Source: Eutreptiella sp. 'Long Island Sound 2002' (lineage: Eukaryota; Euglenozoa; Euglenophyceae; Eutreptiales; Eutreptiaceae). From it: DNA of 64,000 bases. Each line of letters starts with the position of its first letter. Position 1 is the stretch's first letter. Made by a program: the position numbers and the translations under genes. The DNA lies in contig OZ038385.1 of assembly GCA_964036045.1 (NCBI GenBank), positions 28,790,853 through 28,854,852 of the forward strand, written 5' to 3'. Shown here in pieces: positions 20,791 through 29,834 of the stretch. The notes beneath the pieces are model-generated. The model was not told the DNA's origin. It saw nothing but the letters and a program-made list of their open reading frames with translations, and ran no database searches.

Positions 20791-20996
20791 AGTGGTGGCC
20801 ATTCAAGACGGTTTCGAGGAAGAAGAAGTCGAAGCCGAAGCCCAAGGCAAAGTCAAAGAAGGGCAAGGAGAAGGCCGGAGAAGAAGATGAGGACCTGGAG
20901 GAGGAGGAAGAGGAGAAGCAAGAGCTGTGGTGCATCTGCAATCAGCTATTTGTGGGATCCGGGCATGGGTTGAACTGTGTTGTTGTTATTCATTAA
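20787..20996 (+). CDS. Short Lys-rich, acidic ORF ending in a PHD-like finger start
   Basis: This overlaps the end of the dioxygenase-like frame by 4 bp. A Lys-rich stretch (KKKSKPKPKAKSKK) is followed by an acidic run and then ELWCICNQLFVGSGHGLNC, which resembles the first half of a PHD finger (WCIC pattern); the second half is not in this frame. It could be an exon continued after an intron, or the C-terminal extension of the preceding gene in another frame. Confidence 0.3.
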   Translation: MKWWPFKTVSRKKKSKPKPKAKSKKGKEKAGEEDEDLEEEEEEKQELWCICNQLFVGSGHGLNCVVVIH

Positions 20997-21252
20997 GTCC
21001 CGTTTATCTCAAAAGGTAGGGTCACTGGTGGGTTTTTTTGTTTGGCCTGTCTCCAGCGCCTCCCTATATGGTTGCAGTTTTTCAGTATGAGTTGAATTGA
21101 ATTGATCATCAACCTCTTCAACTTCTTCCCAGGATTCTTCAATGGGCTACACATGTTTTTGCATGTTTGAGGGCAGTGGGGTTTGAACCAGGAACGTTTC
21201 GTTTGCAAGTGTAGCATGCAGAACTCTCACCCACCCAGTGCCATGGTCTTGG

Positions 21253-21430
21253 AATACGGCCGTATACCTTGTGTATACGGCCGTATACCCACGGTATACG
21301 GCCGTATACTCCCAGTATACGGCCGTATACCGCGAGTATACGGCCGTATACCTGCCCACCCATTTTGAGTATACGGCCGTATACTCCGAGGTATACGGCC
21401 GTATACTCGGAGGTATACGGCCGTATACTC
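21253..21430. repeat. Palindrome cluster P2 (8 sites)
   Basis: Seven perfect TATACGGCCGTATA cores and one AATACGGCCGTATA, mostly spaced by 6-8 bp. It lies between the dioxygenase-like gene and the coiled-coil ORF. Confidence 0.95.
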
Positions 21431-21507
21431 ATAGTATTTGTTGCCAATTTCAATCCATTTTGCCTAGTTCTTTGTTAGAATTATACCCTTTCTTCCCATT
21501 CAGGTCC

Positions 21508-22633
21508 GGTATGATCCCTGGCCACTGCGGAGCATCACCGATTACGTGGTGGCCGAGCCCGAGGTGGAGTTGGTGGCGCCAAAGGCTGCCGTAGGGCAAG
21601 TGATCTCCGGTCGGGAGTAGGTGGACCCCATTCCTGTGGGTCGGGGGGATGTTGCCAGTGCGCCCTCCGACCTGGCGTGCACCACTGGCAAGGACACGGG
21701 ATACTATTCCCGATTGAATGTCCGTGCCAGTGGTGCACTTTACGACATTCGCCTGCCCATTAGGGTATTGGCGAATGTCGGAAAGGGGGGGGGGGGGTTG
21801 TGGAGGCCCTTTGGGGGGCTGCGGTGTGGAGCAAGAGCTCCGGGAAGGTGCGGGTTTTTTTGAGCACCACGGGGGAGGAAAGGGGCCTTTTGGACTCCAT
21901 TATGGTGCTCCAAAGTTTTTGGGCGGAGCCTGTCCCCGTGGAGCATTCCCTCGCCCTCCAGGCCGAGTTGGCCCCGAGGGCGGGGAAACAGCTTGGGGGG
22001 AGGGGGCTGAAGCGGGCTCATGATGAGCCCGCTGAGCCAAGGGCCACCCCTGCACCCACCCCCACCCGGAAGGCCCCCAAGCCTTCTGGGTCTGTTGCTG
22101 CTGCTGTTGCTGTTGGCTCGGGGGGGCTTGAGGGGTTTGGGGGGGTGGGGGCGATTGAAGCAGCTGCCCGCCGTGCCACATGAGAGGCCCTGGGGGACCT
22201 GGATGTGCCCAACACCGCTGACATTGTCAGCGGTGTTGTGGCGGGCTTGGGGAAGTCCCGGCTGAACATCTCCCAAGACATCGGCGAGTTCAGCCGGACT
22301 TCCCTGACCTCCTTGAGGGAGGCCAATGCCTGCCTCAAGGAGGAGCTGAAGGTTGCCCATGCTGAGGGTGACGCCAAGGACAAGAGGATTGCGGACCTGG
22401 AGACCAGGTTGGCGGATGCCACCACAAGTGCCCATGACTGGCACCTCAAGGCCAAGGAGTTGGAGACGCAACTTCAATCGGCCAAGGCCAACGAGGAGTG
22501 GGCGAGGTCCATTGTGGCCCATAGTGTCACACGGAGTGCAGCCCCACCCCAAGGGTCTGGGAGTCAGGGCAGTGGGAGTCAGGGCAGTCAGTCCGCCTCC
22601 CCAGCACGTGGCCTGCCCCCAAAGCCGCAATGA
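21508..22633 (+). pseudogene. Transposon T coiled-coil protein (interrupted frame)
   Basis: A possible exon starts after TTCTTTCCCATTCAG (acceptor-like) at about 21504. The frame reads YDPWPLRSITDYVVAEPEVE, meets an in-frame TAG (21618-21620), continues to LPIRVLANVGKG, shifts in a 12-G run near 21785, then continues (SSGKVRVFLSTTGEE, a Pro/Ala linker), meets a TGA at 22181 and goes on into a clear coiled coil (ANACLKEELKVAHAEGDAKD, IADLETRLADATT) ending at TGA 22631. No enzyme domain is recognised. It could be a structural or DNA-binding partner of the transposition machinery. Confidence 0.4.
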
Positions 22634-22675
22634 CTACCCCCATCCAACCCCGCCCTTGCAGCTTTATGACGAGAG

Positions 22676-23248
22676 TTGGTGTACCGCAAGGTGCACATCT
22701 TGGGTGTACAAGTGCACAATGTGCAGTTTGGGGCTACAGGGACACGCAGGCAGGGGAAGGATTGGCGCTGTGCGCGCTTGTGCAGCGGCAATGAAAGGCA
22801 AAGGGAGCTAATTTGCCTTTCAAATGCACATGCGCATGCGAATTTTCCAAGGTGGTTCCATTGGACCACCATTCAAGTGGTACAATGCGATACTTCACAA
22901 AGAATGCCGGGCGATCGCCATATGAGGGATCCTTCTCCGCTTTCCGCCATATGCGTTGTCGGGGCGCATAGTGGTGGGGAGGTCTGTGTTGGAACAGGTG
23001 GAGTGCTCCATAGTCCCAGGCAAGGGACCCCGAGGCGGTTCGATGTACATGGAGGTGGTGTTGTGGATGCGAAGGCCTACAAGGGCTGGCCGGGTGTGGT
23101 TTTCAACTCCAAAGCCGACCACGGGCCTGCCCCATGGAGGGGGGAGCGCTATGCCATTGTTTTCTACAATGGGTGCAACACGGATTACCTCCCGGATGAG
23201 TCTGTTGATGAGTTATTGGCCTATGGCTTTCGTCCTTGGGGCCACTAG
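22676..23248 (+). CDS. Second dioxygenase-like C-terminal segment in transposon T
   Basis: The C-terminal half reads FDVHGGGVVDAKAYKGWPG, then KADHGPAPWRGERYAIVFY and a short tail DELLAYGFRPWGH. The spacing of a His (ADHG) and an Arg (GERYAIVFY) before a beta strand resembles the last part of a 2-oxoglutarate/Fe(II) dioxygenase fold. The N-terminal half shows no recognisable HxD and may be read from intron or the wrong frame. It ends TAG then TGA. It could be the end of one multi-exon gene with the upstream ORFs. Confidence 0.33.
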   Translation: MVYRKVHILGVQVHNVQFGATGTRRQGKDWRCARLCSGNERQRELICLSNAHAHANFPRWFHWTTIQVVQCDTSQRMPGDRHMRDPSPLSAICVVGAHSGGEVCVGTGGVLHSPRQGTPRRFDVHGGGVVDAKAYKGWPGVVFNSKADHGPAPWRGERYAIVFYNGCNTDYLPDESVDELLAYGFRPWGH

Positions 23249-23256
23249 TGAGCACC

Positions 23257-23342
23257 GTATACTACTAGTATATGGCCGTATACCTCCGAGTATACGGCCG
23301 TATACCTGGAAGTATACGGCCGTATACTCGAAGTATACGGCG
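23257..23342. repeat. Palindrome cluster P3
   Basis: Two perfect TATACGGCCGTATA cores, one TATATGGCCGTATA variant and half-sites on both sides, starting 9 bp after the end of the preceding ORF. Confidence 0.93.
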
Positions 23343-23527
23343 AAAGATTTGTGCTGAATCCTACATGCTGTGCGCCTGTTGCATGCGCCTGTACGCACGG
23401 TTCCATTGGGCAACTGGCCCACATATGCCTGGCACATGTTTCTGCAGCAATCATTGTTACATATATGTTTAGGAATGTCGATCCGAAGGAGAAGGGGCTC
23501 TGTTTGGAGAGTATTTTGATGAATTCG

Positions 23528-23681
23528 GATGAGGGCTTTGTTTGAAAGCACATCACTTTGGGGATCATTGATCACAATACACATCCGCCTTGTGTATTGC
23601 TTGCCGTCGCCGGTTGAGGCCTCCGTTGGCCTCTCGTTGGTGGTTGGAGGGTATTTTGTCAAAAGGCTTTTTTTTACCAAA
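23528..23681. repeat. Short direct repeat, copy 1, inside transposon T
   Basis: Matches 24228-24399 (GGGGATCATTGATCAC, TGTATTGCTTGCCGTCGCC, GTTGAGGCCTCCGTTGG and the final TTTTACCAAA) with scattered differences. It lacks an 18-bp stretch around CGAAAC present in copy 2. The two copies enclose about 550 bp of non-coding sequence. Confidence 0.88.
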
Positions 23682-24225
23682 TGTTGGTCCCCCTCCTTCT
23701 ACCGTCTTTGTTGGCCCCGCCTGATTAGAGCTCTACACTTCCTGGGGTAGCCTGACTTTGTCATCGAACGTCAGTACATACATTGGTCTGAGTGGTGGAA
23801 ACTCCCGATTTTGCACCGTGACAGGTCTGATTTCACTGCAGCCCATTGACAGGGTCCTGTAGCACCTGCTGCTGCCCCCCCCGCCCCCCAAGGGGCCTCG
23901 CTCAGCCAAGCTGAACGGGTGGAGGCCCCTGCCATCGACCGTCCACTGTCCAGAGTTCATGTCCTGATGGTCAGGTATCACTCACTGCCGCTCCTATGGC
24001 CCAGGGCTGTCCAAAAACTGAGATGTAAACTCACATTTGTGCCAAGTATTCATCTGTTTGAAATTATAAGACCGCTACCCAGCCTGAAACAGCTTTTCGG
24101 CCGGTGGCTCATGCACCCACTCAGTGAATTTCTGTCTGCGCTGTACCATTTGTGGCCTGTTAATTACAAATGCGATGTAAATATTTGTTGCATGCTTGAA
24201 TTGTTTTAATTTCAGCATTTCAGAA

Positions 24226-24255
24226 CTGATGAGCGCTTTGTTTTAAAGCCGAAAC
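24226..24255 (+). ncRNA. Hammerhead-ribozyme-like core
   Basis: CTGATGAG, a GCTTT-GTTTT-AAAGC hairpin in the stem II position, then CGAAAC. These are the conserved core boxes of a hammerhead ribozyme. I could not draw convincing stems I and III or place the cleavage triplet, so activity is doubtful. Hammerheads are known in the terminal repeats of Penelope-like elements and retrozymes, and this one lies at the start of a terminal-repeat-like sequence. Confidence 0.3.
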
Positions 24256-24399
24256 GCCTATTGTGGCACATCACTTTGGGGATCATTGATCACGATACAC
24301 ATCCTCCTTGTGTATTGCTTGCCGTCGCCGGTTGAGGCCTCCGTTGGCTTCCCGTTGGTGGTTGGACGGTACTTTGTCAAAAGGCTATTTTTTACCAAA
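24228..24399. repeat. Short direct repeat, copy 2, inside transposon T
   Basis: Partner of 23528-23681 in the same orientation. Together they look like terminal repeats of a small (about 870 bp) non-autonomous element nested in T. I could not find a target duplication. Confidence 0.85.
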
Positions 24400-24670
24400 A
24401 AAAAAAACACATGTAGGTGTATATCATGTGATATGATATGTTGTGCAATATGCATAAGTATGTATATTCAGTGTACACAACATGCAGAAGTGGATCAGAT
24501 TTGACATTTCGGATGGAACATCAAGCAAAAATGCTTCTTATGGTCTTCTGCTTTGCTCATATGGTGCTCTCTTGTGTGTACAATTTGTTTTGGGGTTGGA
24601 GAGTCATGAGTACTTGCAAGGGGGGGGGGTAGTTGATGAGAATGGTGGCATGGCTGGAAGGTAGAACGTC

Positions 24671-24768
24671 TCCGTATACTCCGAGTATACGGCCGTATAC
24701 TTCCGAGTATACGGCCGTATACTTCCGAGTATACGGCAAGAATACTTCTCCAATACTTCGAGTATACT
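24671..24768. repeat. Palindrome cluster P4
   Basis: Two perfect TATACGGCCGTATA cores flanked by half-sites (CGTATACTCCGAG, AGTATACGGCAAG) and then degenerate GTATAC words, near T's right end. Confidence 0.92.
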
Positions 24769-24938
24769 GACAAGTACCTCAAAATGTGTGGATTACCACA
24801 CACAGGTGTGGGTGTATGGAATTGGCTTTATGGTTTTTTGACCCCCCCCCCTATTTTCAGGGTGCTAAACTCATTTTTTCATATCCCATGGGCACACGGA
24901 ACGACTAGGTGCGTGTGACAAAATGGCTGTTTTGGGGG

Positions 24939-24972
24939 GGTATTCTTGGTATGCCAGGTAATGCTCACCATA
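24939..24972 (-). repeat. Transposon T right terminal inverted repeat
   Basis: Reads TGCTCACCATA at its outer end. It is the partner of 18351-18384 and is followed directly by GA and the resumed RT frame. Confidence 0.92.
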
Positions 24973-24974
24973 GA

Positions 24975-27900
24975 AGGTAGGACCCCAAGCTTTCCAGAGA
25001 ATGATGAGTGATTGTTTGAAGTCGCTACAGCCTCACACACACATTTACATCGATGATTTACTCACGGGGACACGACCCAAGCTTTGTTATAAGGGCAAAA
25101 TACTTGATTCAAAGGCATACCTCGAAGACCACTTTCAAAACGTGGTTAAATTATTTGAGAAGTTAGAGGAATGCCATCTCAAAGCCCGCTTTGAGAAATG
25201 TCATCTTTTTATGGAGAGAATCAAGTATTGTGGGCATGTTTTGCATGGGGGAATGCGTAGTTCCGCCCCTTCCAAGGTGGATGCGGTACGCAATTGGCCC
25301 AAGCCCAAAACCCCAAAGCAGATGAAGGGCTTCTTGGGGGTTGTAAATTGGTATTCAATTTACATAATGAAATTTTCCAATATTGCAGCCCCGTTGATGA
25401 CGTCGCTGCAAGGTAAGTATGAGCGTGTCCCCGGGGTAGATGGTCGTAAGGGACGTTGTAGGGTACCATGGGAGCATAATTGTATCCAGTGGATGCCCGA
25501 GATGGAGTCTGCTTTTGTTCAGTTGAAGGAAGCGCTCAGTGCTGAGTGTGAGTTGTACATACCATCACCCGGCGGTGAATATCGCATCCATGTGGATGCA
25601 TACGACCATGGAGTCGGTGCTGTCCTTGAACAACAAAACCCCGAAGGGGAGTGGAAGCCTTGCGCTTTTTTCAGCCGCAAGCTTGAAGGCAAGGATGGGA
25701 AGGGACAAAGAGCTTGGAGCACCCGCGAGCAAGAGACTTATGCATTAGTCTATTGCTTGCTAAAATTGAAAAGTTGGATTAGGGGACAAAAAGTCACGGT
25801 GTACACCGACCACAAGTCCTTGGAGAGTTGGTACAAAGAAGATCTTTGTACCCTCTCGGGGCCTTTGGGGAGGCGTGGCCGGTGGCACGAATTTTTGAGC
25901 CGGTACCACATTGAAGTGGTGTACAAACCCAGCAAGGACAACACCGTCGCCGATGGGTTGTCCCGGTGGGCATATCCGGCCGGATTGGCGGATGACACCA
26001 ATTTTCACGGCAGTGATGCCGATCAAAAGGGGGTCATGAAGCAAGAACGTGAACTCAAGGAAAGAAAAGAACATTTTTTGGCCCAGCGGGCTAGAGACAC
26101 ACAAGTCCAGTTGGATTCAGGACTTCTCAACGCCATCACTGCCGTGGGGGCTGTCTTAACTCTCCAATGGCTTGGATATGCCACGGTGCAGACTCTAAGT
26201 ACTCATCAAGCTTGGGTACAACTTTGCCCCTCCATTCTTCAGTGTTTCCCCGAAAGTTCTCAGGACATTCAGGACAGACAGGACAAAGAGATAAATGAGC
26301 TTGCGGCATCTATTGCTTCTGTAAAGGGATGTGCAGCTAATTGGTCCAGTGAGACTCTTTCTGGCTATGCAGCCCATCTTCAAGCTCGGATGACTCATTT
26401 GTCGCATTGGCCGGAGTCGGAAGGACTCATTTGTGCCGTGTCCAAGGTGAACATACCACCTCAGTCCGAGAGTCTCTATGAGGATTGGACTGAGCATTAT
26501 CGGGATGAATTTCCTGACTGGGACTTTGAGTCTGATCCAGTCATCTCAAACGCGAATTATTGGGATTACGGTATGAGGTGGGACGATGACGAAAAAAAGA
26601 TTCGGTTCAAGGGAAAGATTGTGTGCCCCACAGCTCTTTTTGAAGACGTGGTGGTGGCAATACATTCTTATGGCCACCCTCGGGTGGAGAAGACTGTGGA
26701 GGTGTTTGATAGAAGATTTTGGTGCCTTGCCTACGACTTGCCAAGAGGTAGGCGTAATCTGTCACCCGACATTGCTAAAATTCTTGGGCAATGTCATGAG
26801 TGTCAAACCACGAAGGCAAGGCGTGGCAAGCAACCCGACACATGTGAATTTGCTCCTGTTCCGCAGTATCCCTTCACATCCCTTGCAATTGACTTTTGTA
26901 AATTGCCCGAGTGTTTGCAGAAGTCCACTGGAAAAAAGGTGGACTATCTCATGGTCATCGTCTGCCGTCAAACCGGGTATGTATTGGCAATCCCTTGTCA
27001 AGAAAAGGGATCGGACAATAAGAGTGCTGCTTCGTTTTTTTTGGATCGATGCGTCCATATGTTTGGGTTGCCCAAAGAGTTCATTTGTGACAATGAGTCC
27101 ATTATCAACTCCGAATTTTTGAAGGATTTGTTTGCCATGAGTGGAGTTGAACAACACAGCTCGGTGGCCTACCGACCACAGAGCAACGGACGTGCTGAAC
27201 GAGCTGTCCAAAGTATTGTAAACTCACTTAGGCAGTACCTTAAGCAGCGTGGGGGTTCCAGCAAGCACTCCTGGGTGGAAAGCTTGCCGTTGGCCGTTTG
27301 GGCTTTGAACGATTTGCCGGGGCCAGTCAGTGGGTATTCCCCACATCAACTTATTTTTGGGAGAGATCCTGTAGGTTGGGGGGATTGTTTGCCCGTATCC
27401 CTACAGGATGGGGCTGAGGATGCAGGACAATTTTTTGGTCGTATGTTGGACGAATGTGCTGAAGTCCGAAAGCGCCTTGAAGACCTCCATGCCAAGGAGT
27501 TTGCCCAATTTTTGGCCAAACATCCGGAGCAATCGTTCAAGCCAGGGGACCGTGTATGGGTACGTAATCGTATTGTAGAACCTCCTGTGCATGGCAAGCT
27601 CGAAAGGGTTTGGCAAGGCCCTTGTGAAGTGTTGAGACGCATCTCATCGGGCACCTACCGTGTAAATATCCGAGGAAGAGAAGAGATCTTCACTTCTCGG
27701 CGATTGAAGCCCTATGTCCCTTACAAGGACGGCAAGAAAGTGCCTTTGCACTATTTTACGGATAGGGAAGGGTTGATTGAGACCGACGACCACGTGGTCG
27801 AGAGTGTTTTGGAGGATCGTGTCGTTAGGGGGAAGCGACAGTGGCGAGTCAAATTTCGGGGGTTCCCCGAACCTGAGTGGCATTATGCAGGCTCTTTCTT

Positions 27901-27976
27901 GCATAATATGCACGACACATGGGCTCGGTACAACTGTCGGAAAGGGATTGATGTGTCTTTGTCAAATTTGCGCTGA
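24975..27976 (+). CDS. pol: Element B pol C-terminal part: RT, RNase H, integrase, chromodomain
   Basis: The frame resumes after transposon T (KVGPQAFQRMM), then reaches the RT catalytic IYIDDLLTG (YIDD at 25046-25057). RNase H follows: HVDAYDHGVGAVLEQ, ARSTREQETYALV-like block, TVYTDHKSLESW. The integrase HHCC finger runs from HSYGHPRVEKT to CHECQTTKAR, and the catalytic core has Asp in SLAIDFCKL, Asp in FICDNESI and Glu in SNGRAERA. A GPY/F-type region (VWQGPCEVLRR) and a chromodomain (VVESVLEDRV, then RVKFRGFPEPEWHYA) close the protein at TGA 27974. The chromodomain would direct integration to particular chromatin. This half is open over about 1000 codons without a stop, although the 5' half is broken. 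Confidence 0.93.
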
Positions 27977-29285
27977 ATTATTGTTGATTTTCCATTTTTT
28001 TACCAACTATTGGCAGGTTGGCCCTCCAGCAAGTTTTTTCATCGAATTTTCCCCGTTGGAGTGGAATGCCATCTCTTCAGACTTTATTCAGGCGATTTTG
28101 CATTGATGCTTTCAACCCTTTGCCATATGATCCCTTTGCCCTTATCCGTTGCTATTGATTGATGTTGGTTGTCTCTCTTACCCACATGTCTTTTCCACTT
28201 GTTTGACCTACTCCTCCTATTTGTATTGTGATGTCCTCCTCACACCCCCTTTGTATCTCCCCCCTAATTTTGAGTTGCCAGATGCAACCATGCCATTGTT
28301 TTGTATTGTTGTGGGTGTTTTAGTGCCTATTCCATGGGGTGCCCGCCACTTTGGGCACTTGGGATAGATTTGAGCTTGACACATTGAATTCTTATGTTGT
28401 TTCAGCTCCCGCCCCTATTTTTTGTTTGCCGGACGCGATGGGGGTCAACAATTGTGCTTGGGGGGCGCCTATTCTTTCAAAAATGGGTGTTCCTGTTTTT
28501 AGGTCACCACGTTCTATTTTTAGAATTTTTGTGCTTTTTTTAGTAACAAATTTTCTATTTTTAGAACTCCTCCCCAGCCGCCCCGTTTCGCGTTTCCTCA
28601 GCGTCCGCGACCATCTTTTGCAACGCTTGTCGCATTGGTGAGGTCCCTGTCCCTCGAGGGTTGCCCTATTTGGAGATCCAATTTTTCTGCTTCGCTATTT
28701 TTAGTAACAAATGTTACTATTGTTAGTAAAAATTTGATTTTTCATATCTCCGAACTGGTGGCACCTGGCGAAGTTCCGAACAGATCCTCTACCTTTTTTT
28801 GGCATGCTCAACGCAACCGTGGGGTCAGATTGCATTACATTTGCACCAGCAGCCCCCGGTAGACCCTCCTAAAAAAGGTTTTTAGGGTAGGGTTAGCTAG
28901 GGTCAAAAACCGTGTTTTTGCCATATTTTGGACATATCGTTGAGTTGGAAGATTTCGTGAGTACCTACCCACTTCGAAAACTCATTCCGGATGCAACCAA
29001 GGCATCCGTTTCTTTTCTGCTTCCAGCCGGGTCCCCAATGACATAATATTTGGTGAAAAAAAAAGTTTCGGAGATGAAAAATGTTTTTTCGGAAAAAAAA
29101 TTTTCTTCTGCAAAAAAACATTTTTCTCCCCAATTCCTCCATTTATTGACTTTGGTGACCTCAAGGTGCATTTCAGCATTGTATGGCTCTCATTCTGCTT
29201 GTTGATTCCCCTTCGCGCCATTGGGTGGCATTGTTTTGCTGCGGCTTGGCTTGTCGCCGGGAATTAGCAGCTAGGGAGGTGGGTG
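27977..29285. other. Unassigned stretch 3' of element B
   Basis: No gene is supported and no LTR of B is seen. It is T-rich with recurring TTTTTAGTAACAAAT words (28505-28730). A 14-bp perfect inverted repeat (GAAAAATGTTTTTT at 29076-29089, complement at 29113-29126) could form a hairpin. Confidence 0.4.
29281..29285. other. Target-site duplication GGGTG of element C
   Basis: GGGTG here and at 40051-40055 flank the LTRs directly. Confidence 0.95.
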
Positions 29286-29817
29286 TGAAAGTGCTGCCCT
29301 GGGTCGTTGTGGGTGCCGGAGGGCTCGGGGCCGGCAAGACCAGTGGGGCAGGCACGCGAGGAGTCTCCCTGGATGTTGTTATTGGGTGTAGAACCGGACA
29401 CTCGGACACCAACGGAGGCGAGAGCAGCGACAACAGAAGCAAGGTCCATGCTGATTGTGGTCCGGCAGAAAATCCCAGTCTATGAAGAAAATTGAGGGGA
29501 ATTATTCTAAATACATCTGAGTGTCCAAAACTGTCCGAAAGAATTTAAATAATCCATTTATGTAAAATTGTCTGGCCGATCTGGCCCGCGAGCGCGCGTC
29601 AGCGGCAAATGGCGATTCCAGCTAAAATAGCGGAATGCGGCGGATTTACGGGAAATGGACCGCGGAATCAAATCCGGCATATCAGAAATATATAGGAAAT
29701 ATCCTGTGACTGAGCTGCGAGGCGGCGATTCCGCCGAAGCAAAGAAAATGACCAAAATGTAGCCAATCTGGGCAGAATGTCTGAAAATCTGAGCAGATGG
29801 GGCTAGCCGCACTTACA
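29286..29817 (-). repeat. Element C 3' LTR
   Basis: 532 bp. Read on the minus strand it starts TGTAAGTGCGGCTAGC and ends GGCAGCACTTTCA. It holds a TATA-like TATATATTTC (about 29690-29699) and, 240 bp downstream, an ATG (29449) opening a frame that runs through the LTR end: the Gag N-terminus also present in the 5' LTR. Confidence 0.96.
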
Positions 29818-29834
29818 CTCCCCCTCCAAAAACA
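29818..29834 (-). other. Element C polypurine tract
   Basis: The minus strand reads GTTTTTGGAGGGGGAG directly before the LTR's TGTAAG, the expected plus-strand primer position. Confidence 0.85.

Larger units (their letters stand above)
18351..24972 (+). mobile_element. Transposon T: TIR DNA element inserted in element B RT
   Basis: Ends are inverted repeats beginning TATGGTGAGCAT, 34 bp with two mismatches, flanked by GA on both sides. Removing T and one GA restores the RT reading MGV-K-VGPQ, which fits the conserved RT block, so both ends are exact. Length 6622 bp. Inside are a dioxygenase-like gene, a short acidic/PHD-like ORF, a coiled-coil ORF, a second dioxygenase-like C-terminus, four palindrome clusters and a pair of short direct repeats. 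I recognise no transposase, so T may be non-autonomous, or its transposase may be an unknown or intron-split protein. Confidence 0.88.
16613..27976 (+). mobile_element. Element B: degraded chromovirus, split by transposon T
   Basis: Plus-strand pieces in order: Dam-like domain, RT N-terminal half, [transposon T 18351-24972], RT C-terminal half, RNase H, integrase, chromodomain. Gag and protease are not found upstream, so the element is 5'-deleted. There is an in-frame TAA at 17039, a frameshift near 17500 and another in an A-run near 18025. No 3' LTR or polypurine tract is seen after 27976. Confidence 0.85.

Noticed and set aside
21253-21430. CRISPR array
   Set aside because: Repeats are self-complementary with very short, irregular spacers, inside a eukaryotic transposon and with no cas genes.
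23528-24399. Penelope-like element
   Set aside because: The terminal repeats and hammerhead-like core suggest it, but there is no RT or GIY-YIG sequence between them.
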